From Ophiura sarsii (Eukaryota > Echinodermata > Ophiuroidea > Amphilepidida > Ophiuridae), in the NCBI GenBank assembly GCA_035610835.1, contig CM069459.1, positions 61,583,918-61,647,917 on the forward strand: a stretch of DNA of 64,000 bases, written 5' to 3'. The notes under the pieces are model-generated. The model had not been told where the DNA came from. It ran no database searches and worked only from the letters and a program-made list of their open reading frames with translations. This document shows, in pieces, positions 47,638 to 57,685 of this stretch. The position numbers and the translations under genes were made by a program. Within the stretch, counting starts at the first letter, position 1; each line of letters opens with the position of its first letter.

Positions 47638-47880
47638 ATACTGAAAAGCCAGTAATCAACAATTTGCCATGCAATATCATACAACAAACTGACAGCGGTT
47701 TGCCAACTGCAACAGTGATGTGGATCGAGCCGACAACTACAGACAACTACCGGTCTGTAACTATGACGTCATCCCATAATCCGAGGGAATCTTTCCCGAT
47801 TGGCTCAACAGCCGTGAATTATACATCAGTAGATTCCAGTGGAAATGTGGAAACATACACATTTGACATCAACATTATAG
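47638..47880 (+). CDS. HYR/EGF secreted protein, HYR domain 3
   Basis: This 243-bp exon carries NNLPCNII, so one cysteine sits near the first conserved HYR position, but its partner is lacking (TYTFDI). It also has VMWIEPTTTDNYRSV and HNPRESF. The acceptor is TTTGTAG and the donor GTATGT. Confidence 0.92.
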
Positions 47881-48149
47881 GTATGTTATATTATCGAATT
47901 ATAAAGTGTGTATATTATAAAGTTAGTTGAAGCAATTTCGAAACATTAATGAGTGTGCTTGACGTTCCATGCACGCACAAAATACATATGTTTATCATTG
48001 TTTAATTCATTTGAACGTTAATTTGTCAATTTCCACTGTATATAGGCTATCCTTAAAAGTATTTCTCTATCTTTTGCTGACATATCGGACTACATACAAG
48101 TGTGTTAATAACGTCATTAATATCAATATATTACGATTCGAAGGATTTT

Positions 48150-48433
48150 TTTTATTTTTAATTATTCTTTTTTCACAGTGTCCTCATATGTTCAATACAA
48201 AGTATAATATAGATCACATTTCTTCATAATATTATTAGTACAATACAGACGACAATGAGCATTAAATAAATATTATTACACGGTCCTTTGCTGATGTATA
48301 CTACACTTCCCATAATGGTAAGAAGGAATTCCATTTTTTGTTAAAACTCTCAATGTTCCCGTTTTTTATGGCGATATATTTTTCAAGTGAGAAGGACCGC
48401 TTTGCCTCCTCCCGGAATAAAGCGATAAATGGT
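48150..48433 (-). pseudogene. 5'-truncated L1/Tx1-like LINE end, antisense in a HYR intron
   Basis: On the minus strand a frame ending at 48301 reads ALFREEAKRSFSLEKYIAI, KNGNIESFNKKW and NSFLPLWEV, like the extreme C-terminus of L1/Tx1-type ORF2 proteins. An A-rich tail (T-run on the plus strand) lies at the left side. A perfect 15-bp target duplication GATTCGAAGGATTTT flanks it (48135-48149 and 48434-48448). Sister introns show the unbroken GATTCGAAGGATTTTGATGA. It is a recent, dead insertion. Confidence 0.88.
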
Positions 48434-49006
48434 GATTCGAAGGATTTTGCTGAATCCTGAGCGCCCTGTGTTCACGTGACCTTAACTTGTGTTAAGGGTG
48501 TACCACGTAAATGGCACCATATATTGTAGCTCATGTTGTCGATAGACGTCAACTATAATGGTATCCTGTGTATGGCATTACGAAAAACAATCAGTATTCT
48601 GACGGTGGTATACAATGAGTTTTTAACATCTTCTTATATTGAATCAGTAATGAGACATGTTTGATGTGACGCGGTAATATTTAACCATATTCTACATATC
48701 AAAATATGTATTGTATATCAAATGAACTGAGTGCTGATGATCCCCATGTGATCACCATTTGGTAGTAACCATTTGATAACCCATAGAGTTGCATTTTACT
48801 CAGATGGCGCCGCTGATGTATGTTAAATGTAGGTGATTGTTTGTATGTTTATTATTTAACCAGATACCTGCAACCCATGATCTATTACGGTCATGCTCGC
48901 CCATAATGGCCTACTATTGTGACCATGTAACTTGTGTGGCATCCTTTATTATACACCACTATGTTGTTACTATACGTACGCGGCCACGCTTTTATCTCCC
49001 TTGTAG

Positions 49007-49249
49007 ATACTGAGAAGCCAGTTATCAACAACTTGCCATCCAATATCACACAACGAACTGACAGCGGTTTGCCAACTGCGACTGTGACGTGGATCGAACC
49101 GACAACTATAGACAACTCCCGGTCTATAACTATGACGTCATCCCATAATTCCATGGAAACTTTCCCGATTGGCTCAACAACCGTGAATTATACATCAGTA
49201 GATTTCAGTGGAAATATGGAAACACACACATTTGACATCAACATTATTG
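49007..49249 (+). CDS. HYR/EGF secreted protein, HYR domain 4
   Basis: This 243-bp exon reads NNLPSNITQRTDSG, TTIDNSRSITM, HNSMETFPIG and DFSGNMETHTF. No cysteine is present. NIT and NYT are both potential glycosylation sequons. The donor GTATGT follows ATTATTG. Confidence 0.92.
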
Positions 49250-49297
49250 GTATGTTTTATTATCGAATTATAACATATATATATTATTATAAACTTA

Positions 49298-49960
49298 GGG
49301 ACAGTTCATTATTTCTACCGGAGGGGGCGGTAGCTGGAAGAAAGCAACAACCAAAAAACACATAACCCCCCCCCCCCCCTTTCCTAGATACTAAAAAGTT
49401 ATGACCCCCTCCCCCTCTGGAATGTAGAAAAAAGTTATGACCCCTCTTTTTTACACACATATAGGCCTGCAAATACAATAAGCATACACAAGTGATTAAC
49501 CGACAATACTTTAACCGACTAAAATATGTGAGCGTAGCGGGCAAAAACTTTCTATTTTCCCATGATTGAGGTCTATTTTGGATTTAAACGTGCTTTAAAA
49601 CACCGAAAATCTATGTTATGGGCCAATGCGCGAAGCGCGAAAAAAATGGCCATATTTCCCATGATTGAGGTCTATTTTGGCTTTAAACGTGCTTTGAAAC
49701 ACCGAAAATCTATTTTGTGGGAACATGCGCGCATAGCGCGAGAAACATAGCAATATTTGTACTTATGTTATCAAAAATCAAAAAAAAATTATGGTTTGAA
49801 ATATTAGTACAAAAAAGTTATGATGCCCTTTAATTTCTTACAAAAGTTGTAACCCCCTTTTGATTTCTTGAAAAAGTTATGATTCCCCCCCCCCCTATTT
49901 GGTGCCGCCCCCCCCCCCCCCCCCCCACCCCACCCTCCGGTAGAAATTATGAACGGTCCC
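49298..49960. mobile_element. PIF/Harbinger-like MITE, 663 bp, in a HYR intron
   Basis: The ends are GGGACAGTTCATTATTTC and the complement of GGGACCGTTCATAATTTC, continuing through CTACCGGAGGG. TTA flanks both (49295-49297 and 49961-49963). The sister intron at 53938 has the uninterrupted AAACTTAGTTGAAGC. C runs lie inside both ends. It contains a direct repeat of about 104 bp starting CATGATTGAGGTCTATTTTG (49560 and about 49660), each copy ending in a CATGCGCG...GCGCGAAA-type block. A related solo end, ATAATGAACGGTCCCTTA, occurs at 13674-13691. Confidence 0.9.
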
Positions 49961-50240
49961 TTAGTTGAAGCAATTTTGAATCATTATTGAGTGTGCTAGA
50001 CGTTCCATTTAAAACTCTTCATTGAATAACATACATAATTATTTAATTGTTGTTTAATTCATTTGAACGTTAATTTGTCAATTTCCACTGTATAGGCAGG
50101 CTATCCTTAAAAAGTATTTCTTTATCGTCTGTATACATATCGGACTACATAAAAGTATACTAATAACGACATGACTATCAATACATTACGATTCAATGGA
50201 TTTTGATGAATCGTTATGCAGATGTTGTCGATTGACGTCA

Positions 50241-50880
50241 GGGCACTTTTTCGGCGAAACACTGTAACTCGAAAATTGTCATATTGAGAAAATGAGCTTT
50301 AAAATTTACATGAATGCATTTTTTATTCAGTTGTAATGAAAACATGAATATGCTTGTAGAAATGTTTGTACTTTTCTACAAATTGATATTAGGTTTATTA
50401 TTTTGAAGATACAAGCAAATTTGTCGGGTTACAGTGTTTGCCAAAAAAGAATTGAATTCAATTTTGTGGGCAAAACACTGTAACCAATACAATGGCTGTT
50501 AACATGATTTATTTTGTTATTATCAATTATCCATACATTTTATCTCCAAGTATTTTCATTTATATACACAATGTAATCTGATAGCTGTCCTTGAATATAA
50601 TCAGTTTTATGGCAAAACACTGTATCTCACTGAGTTACAGTGTTTTGCAAAAAAAAACACGCAATTATTTACACGCACACTCCACGTAACTCGACATACA
50701 GTGTTTTGCCAAAATAACATTCGTAAATGTGCAAACACCTGAGTTAGGGGGTGCTATCTCGAAAAGGGAGCACCGTTCGGGAACTTGAGAGCTTCAGAAA
50801 TAGAAACAGCGCTCTCAAATTGCTGACGAATGATTTTAACTCAAAAAGTCAAATTTTCGAGTTACAGTGTTTTGCCAAAT
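50241..50880. mobile_element. Element with repeated CACTGTAACTC motifs, about 640 bp, in a HYR intron
   Basis: Sister introns read GTCGATAGACG-TCAACTATGG without this DNA. The insert begins about 50241 and ends about 50880. A motif near GGCAAAACACTGTAACTCG stands just inside both ends in opposite orientation (50252-50271 and 50858-50876). It recurs internally at about 50418, 50469, 50610, 50634 and 50692, in both orientations. This fits subterminal transposase-binding repeats. No coding frame is present, and the exact ends and target duplication are not sharp. Confidence 0.75.
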
Positions 50881-51456
50881 GACTATGGTACCCTGTTTAT
50901 GACATCAAAACACAATTAGTATATTGAACATTCTTACATTATATACAATGGTACCACAGCGCTTAAGAAAACAATAACAAAACAATATATAATTGGTATT
51001 AAACTTTACACTTGCACTATAACAGTAGAATACATGAGTTTTTAACATCTGATTAAATTGTATCAGTGATGAGGCGTGCTTGATGTGACGCGGTAATATT
51101 ATACATATCACAATAATAATGATAATAATAATTGCTTGCATAATTTCTTTTCCAAATATGTACTGTATATCAGAATGAACTGAGTGCTGATCCCCATACC
51201 AACTTTCGGTACAATTTGATAACCCATGACCAACCCAGGGTTGCATTTTACTCAGATTTATTATTTAACCAGATACCTGGAATCCATGATGTATACGGTC
51301 AAGTTCACCAATAATGGCCTACTAATGTGACAATGTAACTTGTGTGGCATCCATTCTTATATACCTTTAACGCCATATTCCATGGTATATGCGATATATA
51401 TATACCGCGGGATGATGTATGCTAGTAACGTCCACACTGTTATATATCTCCCATAG

Positions 51457-51699
51457 ATACTGAGAAGCCAGTTATCAACAACTTGCCATCCGATATCACA
51501 CAACAAACTGACAGCGGTTTGCCAACTGCAACTGTGACGTGGATCGAACCAACAACTACAGACAACTCCCGGTCTGTAACTATGACGTCATCCCATAGTC
51601 CCGGGGATACTTTCCCGATTAGCTCAACAGTCGTGAATTATACATCAACAGATTCCAGTGGAAATATGGAAACACAGACATTTGACATCAATATTATAG
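51457..51699 (+). CDS. HYR/EGF secreted protein, HYR domain 5
   Basis: This 243-bp exon reads NNLPSDITQQTDSG, HSPGDTFPISSTVVNYT and TDSSGNMETQTF. The usual IGST is ISST here. The donor is GTACGT. The preceding intron is the longest between HYR exons (2.2 kb) because of two transposon insertions. Confidence 0.92.
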
Positions 51700-51904
51700 G
51701 TACGTTATATTATCGAATTATAAAATGTGTGTATTATAAACAATTTCGAATCATTATTGAGTGTGATTGACGTTCCTTTTAAAACCATCCATTGAACAAC
51801 CTATATTTTAATGTTTGTTTTTGAATTTTGAATTTGAATTGGTCAATTTCCACTAGGCTATCCTTAAACGTATCTCTTTATCTTTTGATGACATATCGTG
51901 CTAC

Positions 51905-52305
51905 ATACATACATACATACATACAAGTTTTTTATAAAGCGCCATTTCATATAGGTCACGGCGCTGCAACATCCAGGCAGCCGCTAATTCAGCGCCAACT
52001 TGCACACAAACAGAGACAGACAATATAGACGATGAGTTCCTGAAACCTAGGAATATGTGTGTATAAACACAGACCGGGATGATCCCCTACTCTTTACGAA
52101 GGAGTCTGTGACCTTTTAACGTGCTCGGGTATTGCTCTTCCGATGCACGGGACCACCATTTCTACGTGACTTCCGAACCACGAGGCAATTGAGACTAAGT
52201 ACCTTGCCCAAGGATACAAACATGTTGGCCATAGCGGGGCTAGAACTCACAACCTTTGTATCGTGAGACCTGCGTGCTATCCACTACACCACACATGATA
52301 CTATA
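51905..52305 (-). mobile_element. tRNA-derived SINE, antisense in a HYR intron
   Basis: Read on the minus strand, the head at about 52300 has an A box TGGTGTAGTGGATAGC and a degenerate B-box region GGTTGTGAGTTCTAGCC. A body follows with CCTTGGGCAAGGTACTTAG, a segment typical of metazoan tRNA SINEs. The 3' end near 51935 resembles an L2/CR1-type 3' end (GGCGCTTTATAAA). It finishes in a GTAT microsatellite (51903-51925). The head is of the same tRNA-like type as the Pol III units in the 2405-bp array. Confidence 0.85.
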
Positions 52306-52656
52306 TAATAATGTCATGAATATGCATTACGAATCGAAGATTGTTGACGAATCGTGAGCACTATTTTTTCACGTGACCATAGCCATATTCTACCTATGAT
52401 AGGGGGCTGACACTTTACTTAGATGGCGCCGCTGTCGTATGTGAAATGTCGGTGATTGTATGTGACTCCCGGGATGTGACTTAACGTTTATTCATTATTT
52501 AACCAAATACGTGGAAGCTATGATTAAGGTTAACTTGTAATTTGTGTGGCATCCTTTTTATATAGATACTTTTAACGAATATACCCCTGTATATGCCTAA
52601 TAAGTAACATACAATATGATGTATCTTAACACCCACGCTGTTATCTCCCTTTATAG

Positions 52657-52899
52657 ATACTGAGAAGCCAGTCATCAACAACTTGCCATCCGATATCATA
52701 CAACAAACTGACAGCGGTTTAGCAACTACAACCGTGACGTGGATCGAACCAACAACTACAGACAACTGCTGGTCTGTAACTATGACGTCATCCCATAGTC
52801 CCGGGGAAACCTTCCCGATTGGCTCAACAGTTGTGAACTATACATCAGTAGATTCCAGAAGAAATGTCGAAACACAGTCATTTGACATAAATATCATAG
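52657..52899 (+). CDS. HYR/EGF secreted protein, HYR domain 6
   Basis: This 243-bp exon reads LATTTVTWIEP, TTDNCWSV, HSPGETFPIG and NYTSVDSRRNVETQSF. The conserved SSGN is replaced by SRRN, the only copy with this change. The donor is GTATGT. Confidence 0.92.
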
Positions 52900-53661
52900 G
52901 TATGTTATATTATCTAATTATGAAGTGTGTCTAATATAAAGTTAGTTATTGAGTGTGCTTGACGTTCCTTTTTAAACCATCCGTTGAATAAAAATACACA
53001 TATTTAATGATTGTGTAATTCATTTGAACGTTAATTTGCCAATTTCCAGTGTATACAGGTTGTTCCAATAAAAATGATGACGTTCCATTAGAATGATTAG
53101 GTGATCTTAACTTCCTAAATACAAGTTAGAATATAGAACAACTAAAACGACAAAATAAAGGCAAATTAGAAGAAAATTATAATTTGAAGAAAACCGAGTT
53201 TGATTTGGAGAAGAAGAATTGAGCGATTTCGTAATAGTCGTCGAAGAACATTTCCATCCAAGTTTGCTCATAACGAGTGATTCAGGCAACACAGACAAAC
53301 AATTAATGAATACTTCTCTCTCAAAGATGACATTTATTGCATTTGTTCTTGTTCTCGTTTTTCTTTTATTCTAAATAACAATATGCCAGTTGTTAACCAT
53401 GTTCAAAATATTTGTCACAAATTTCAAAATATTTGTCACTAATTGTATCGGTATTTAAAACGTAGGTCGAAAATTGCTATCGCCAATTTTGCGCAATAAT
53501 TAAATCTTCTTAATGGCCTACTAATGTGACCATATAACTTGTGTGGCATCCATTATTATATACCTTTAACGCCATATACCACGGTATATGCGAAATATAT
53601 ACCGCATGATATGATGTATATTTAACATGTTTAACACCCACGCTGATATCTCCCTTTGTAG
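52900..53661 (+). other. Intron between HYR 6 and HYR 7
   Basis: The intron has duplicon blocks at both ends and an unmatched central segment of about 400 bp (53050-53470). I do not recognise that segment, and it lacks clear terminal repeats. Confidence 0.45.
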
Positions 53662-53904
53662 ATACTGAGAAGCCAGTTATCAACAACTTGCCATCCGATA
53701 TCATACAACAAACAGACAGCGGTTTAGCAACTACAACCGTGACGTGGATCGAACCAACAACTACAGACAACTCCCGATCTGTAACTATGATGTCATCCTA
53801 TAATCCCGGAGACACGTTCCTGATGGGCTCAACAGCCGTGAATTATACATCAGTAGATTCCAGTGGAAATATGAAAACACAGACATTTGACATCAATATT
53901 ATAG
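53662..53904 (+). CDS. HYR/EGF secreted protein, HYR domain 7
   Basis: This 243-bp exon reads LATTTVTWIEP, VTMMSSYNPGDTFLMG and SSGNMKTQTF. It shares LATTTV and TTVTW with domains 6 and 9, suggesting that these copies are close relatives. The donor is GTACGT. Confidence 0.92.
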
Positions 53905-54607
53905 GTACGTTATAATTATCGAATCATAAAGTGTGTGTATTATAAACTTAGTTGAAGCATCTTCGAATCATTATTGAGTGTGCTAGACGTTCCTTTCAAA
54001 ACCATCCATTGAACAATCTATATTTTAATGTTTGTTTTTGAATTTTGAATTTGATTTTGTCAATTTCCACTGTATATAGGCTATCCGTATCTCTTTATCT
54101 TGAGAAGACATATCGTGCTACGTAAAGGTATACTAATAAAGTCATAATAGCACATACACAGCCAGTCCAGAGTTCCACAAATTTCACTTATCGTACAGCT
54201 TCAGAGTGCTATAAATTTGACATCGTAAATAACCTGATTAATTATATCCCACATGCCGAGAGCTATAAGTCATACTAAATATCAATACATGACGAATGTT
54301 GACGAATCGTGAACTCTATTTTTTCACGTGACCGTAACCATATACTACCCATGACAAGGGGCTGACGATTTACTCAGATGGTACCGCTGGCGTATGTGAA
54401 ATGTCGGTGATTTTATGTGACTAAACGTTTATTTATTATTTAACCAAATACCTGGAAGCTATGATCAAGGTTAACTTGTAATTTGTGTGGCATCCTTTTT
54501 AGATACTTTTAACGCCATATACCCCTGTATATGCTTATGCTTATGCTTAATATGTACCATACAATATAATGTATACTTAAAACCCACGCTGTCATATCCC
54601 TTTGTAG

Positions 54608-54850
54608 ATACTGAGAAGCCAATTATCAACAACTTGCCATCAAATATCATACAACCAACTGACAGCGGTTTGGCAACTGCAACTGTGACATGGATCGAAC
54701 CAACAACTACAGACAACTCCCGGTCTGTAACTATGACGTCATCCCATAATCCCGAGGAAATTTTCCCGATTGGCTCAACAGTCGTGAATTATACATCAGT
54801 AGATTCCAGTGGAAATATGGAAACACAGACATTTGACATCAATATTATAG
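54608..54850 (+). CDS. HYR/EGF secreted protein, HYR domain 8
   Basis: This 243-bp exon reads KPIINNLPSNIIQPTDSG, HNPEEIFPIGSTVV and SSGNMETQTF. There is no cysteine. The donor is GTATGT. Confidence 0.92.
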
Positions 54851-55052
54851 GTATGTTATATTGTCGAATGAAAAATGTGAGTATTATAAAGTATATTAGT
54901 TGATTGAAGCAATTCCGAATCATTATTGAGTGTGCTTGACGTTCCTTTCAAAAGCATCCATTGAACAGCCTATATTTTAATGTTTGATTTTGAATTTTGA
55001 ATTTGAATTTGTCAATTTCCACTCTATTATAAGCAATCCTTTACGTATCTCT

Positions 55053-55352
55053 CAAAAGAAGATTGTAAGGACATCCCATAATGCATTGCGGAAACACCAA
55101 CCACTACGGCTTTTTGTACATGATGCATTTGTGGAGTTCTTAGGTCTTAGAAATAAGAAAAAGGAGCACTGAAAACTAATTTATATTAACTGATGTAAAC
55201 TGGAATCTAAGATCTCCGACGATGAATGCACTATGATGCTATGATTTTGTGCATATCTACCGTATATGGGAACCGAGACGAATTGGAGACCAGATTAAGG
55301 ACATTTTGCAAACACGCAATGCATTGTGGTGGTGTCTTTAAAATCTTCTTTG
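55053..55352. mobile_element. hAT-type MITE, 300 bp, in a HYR intron
   Basis: The ends are CAAAAGAAGATTGTAAGG and the complement of CAAAGAAGATTTTAAAG, with AATGCATTG shared further in. A perfect 8-bp duplication GTATCTCT flanks it (55045-55052 and 55353-55360). The sister intron at about 51868 shows the uninterrupted ACGTATCTCTTTATC, confirming the boundaries. Confidence 0.93.
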
Positions 55353-55673
55353 GTATCTCTGTATCTTTTACTGACTAATACCAGGCTACATGAATGTATA
55401 CTAATAACGTCATCAATATCAATACATTACGAATCGAAGGATGTATAATGATATGTTAAATATCGGTGATTGTATGTATGTTAACCAGATCCGGAGGCCA
55501 CGATGTATACGGTTAAGTTCGACCATAATCATGATAATGGCCTCTAATTTGACCATGTGACTTGTGTGGCGTCATTTATTACCTTTAACGCCATATACAC
55601 AACGGCATATGCAACATATATACCGCATGATGTAATATAAATTTAACACCCACGCTGTTATCTCCCTTTATAG

Positions 55674-55916
55674 ATACTGAGAAGCCAGTTATCAAAAACT
55701 TGCCATTCGATATCATACAAGAAACTGACAGCGGTTTAGCAACTACAACCGTGACCTGGATCGAACCAACAACTACAGACAACTACTTGTCCGTGACTAT
55801 GACGTCATCCCATAATCCCGGGGAAACGTTCCTGATTGGTTCAACAACCGTTGATTATACATCAGTAGATTCTAGTGGAAATGTGGAAACACAGACATTT
55901 GACATCAACATTTTAG
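55674..55916 (+). CDS. HYR/EGF secreted protein, HYR domain 9, last exon found
   Basis: This 243-bp exon reads KPVIKNLPFDIIQETDSG, DNYLSVTM and GSTTVDYTSVDSSGN, so the NYT sequon seen in the other eight domains is lost here (DYT). The exon ends with donor GTATGT at 55917, so transcription and splicing should continue. No later exon was recognised before 64000, and the C-terminus of the protein is unknown. Confidence 0.9.
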
Positions 55917-56403
55917 GTATGTTATTATACGTTTTTATTATACGTTGCAGATTACGTTGTAGTTATATATTATGTCTCCGTATACGAGGGCTGAACGGCA
56001 GGGGGGGGGGGGGGGGTCTGAAATATATACCGCATGACATCATTGTTATGTTGACTAATTGAAAAGTGTGTCTATTATGAACTTAGTTGAAGCGATGTCG
56101 AATCATTATTGAATGTGCCTGACGTTCCTTCTTTTAAAACCATGTTTGAGTAACCCTCGTCCTCCTATAAGGCTGTGTGTGGGTGGCGTTGTGTTGGGTG
56201 GGAGGTTTACCATCACCACTTACCACCTAAGTGTTTTCGCCGATTGCGCTAAAACGCAAGGACAGTGACCTAGTTTGTCAAGGTGATCGTTTGTACATCC
56301 TTTGCGCTTATTTTAACTGGACACAATGAGGGTACCACATTACCCGGGGTAGGGTAATTCGTAAAATCCCGACAGTTTTTAAAAATCACCAGTTTGAAAA
56401 ATA

Positions 56404-57006
56404 CACCTAGCACATAAAGTCCCTGACCAGGTGCTTTGAGGTTGGCTAATTCAAAATATATGATCGGTACCAATTATCTGATATGTACAGTAAATGAGCA
56501 AATTTCTTCTCCGCAGTTTGATACCTCATTCAACAAAATCGAATGGATACTTTTAAAGTTATGCCAATTTCAATGACCGCGCATGCAACAGAAAAGTTGC
56601 ACTAGGTATAGGAAATCATTGATTTGTGTGTGATTTTGTATACGCACTGAAAAACTCACAGCTTATCAGCTAAGACTTGTATTCTTCACAGCCAGATACA
56701 CCCTTTGTCCGGCACATTGCAGTTATCACTACAGACCGATCTGTCTCGTTCAGATAGCACACAGTTATGACAGTAATCACACACAAATCAATTATTCCTA
56801 TACCTAGTGCAACTTTTCTGTTGCATGCGCGGTCATTGAAATCGCCATAACTTTACAAGTATCCATTCGATTTTGTTGAATGAGGTATCAAATTGCGGAG
56901 GAGAAATTTGCTCATATAATATATATCTCAAGATTTTTGGTACCGATTATATATTTTGAATTAACCAACCTCAAAGCACCTGGTCAGGGACTTTATGTGC
57001 TAGGTG
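56404..57006. mobile_element. TA-flanked palindromic MITE, 603 bp
   Basis: The ends CACCTAGCACATAAAGTC and its exact complement are flanked by TA (56402-56403 and 57007-57008). Inverted arms of about 240 bp surround a loop of about 135 bp. Arm landmarks include CTTTTCTGTTGCATGCGCGG, GAATGAGGTATCAAA and GGTGCTTTGAGGTTGG or complements. This matches Tc1/mariner-type foldback MITEs. It lies downstream of HYR exon 9. Confidence 0.9.
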
Positions 57007-57260
57007 TATATTATTTGTATGTATATGGTCCTGCATCTTATGGTACACTAAAACATTAATTATCTCACATAAACAACCGGCAATCCTTACAAGTTTCTCC
57101 CTATCTTTTGCTGTTATATCGGGCTACATGAAATGTCAATACATTACGAATCATGAGGTCATGTACTTGTGTTAAGGGTATACCACGTAGATGGCGCCGT
57201 GTTGCAGCTCATGTTGTCGATGGACGGCAACTACAATGGGCTATTCCATTTATTAATGGT

Positions 57261-57682
57261 ACACCCCCTATAGAAGGCAAGCATTTTTTTACTGAAAATT
57301 TTGGGAATTCCCACTGCAAAATTGTGCTGCCTTCTATAGGGGTGTGACCAAAACTGCTTCAAAAATTGGGAATTCCCAGGTTGTTTTTTGTTTTTAAAAT
57401 TGGGAATTCCCATGCCTTCTATAGGGGTGTGAGGCATGCAATTTATTTTTTGGGAATTCCCAGGCTGCTTTTTGATTTAAAAATTGGGAATTCCCATGCC
57501 TTCTATAGGGGTGTGAGGAATGCAATTTATTTTTTGGGAATTCCCAGGCTGCTTTTTGATTTAAAAATTGGGAATTCCCATGCCTTCTATAGGGGTGTGA
57601 GGAATGCAATTTATTTTTTGGGAATTCCCAGGCTGCTTTTTGATTTAAAAATTGGGAATTCCCATGCCTTCTATAGGGGTGT
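57261..57682. repeat. 84-bp palindrome-bearing tandem repeat inside inverted ends
   Basis: The left end ACACCCCCTATAGAAGGCA and the right end TGCCTTCTATAGGGGTGT are complements apart from one base. GGT flanks both (57258-57260 and 57683-57685). Between them are about four units of 84 bp, each with two TTGGGAATTCCCA palindromes and each carrying its own copy of the CCTTCTATAGGGGTGTG end. The 84-bp period keeps a frame open with a 28-residue repeat, which is a consequence of the period rather than evidence of a protein. Confidence 0.9.
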
Positions 57683-57685
57683 GGT

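Larger units (their letters stand above)
45225..57240 (+). repeat. Tandem duplicons of about 1 kb carrying HYR exons and intron DNA
   Basis: The introns after each HYR exon share ordered blocks: GAGTGTGCTTGACGTTCC, then TTAATTTGTCAATTTCCA, then ACATATCGGACTACAT, then a GTAGATGGCGCCAT / CATGTTGTCGATGGACG block, then TAACTTGTGTGGCATCC, CGCCATATACC and CACCCACGCTG before the acceptor. Exon starts are 0.95-2.45 kb apart. The shorter spacings, about 0.95-1.2 kb, are near the basic unit; longer ones contain insertions. A last intron copy reaches about 57240 without a tenth HYR exon. Confidence 0.88.

Noticed and set aside
56017..57240. A tenth HYR exon downstream of HYR 9
   Set aside because: The intron copy continues to about 57240, but no KPVINNLP or VTWIEP coding block follows in any frame.
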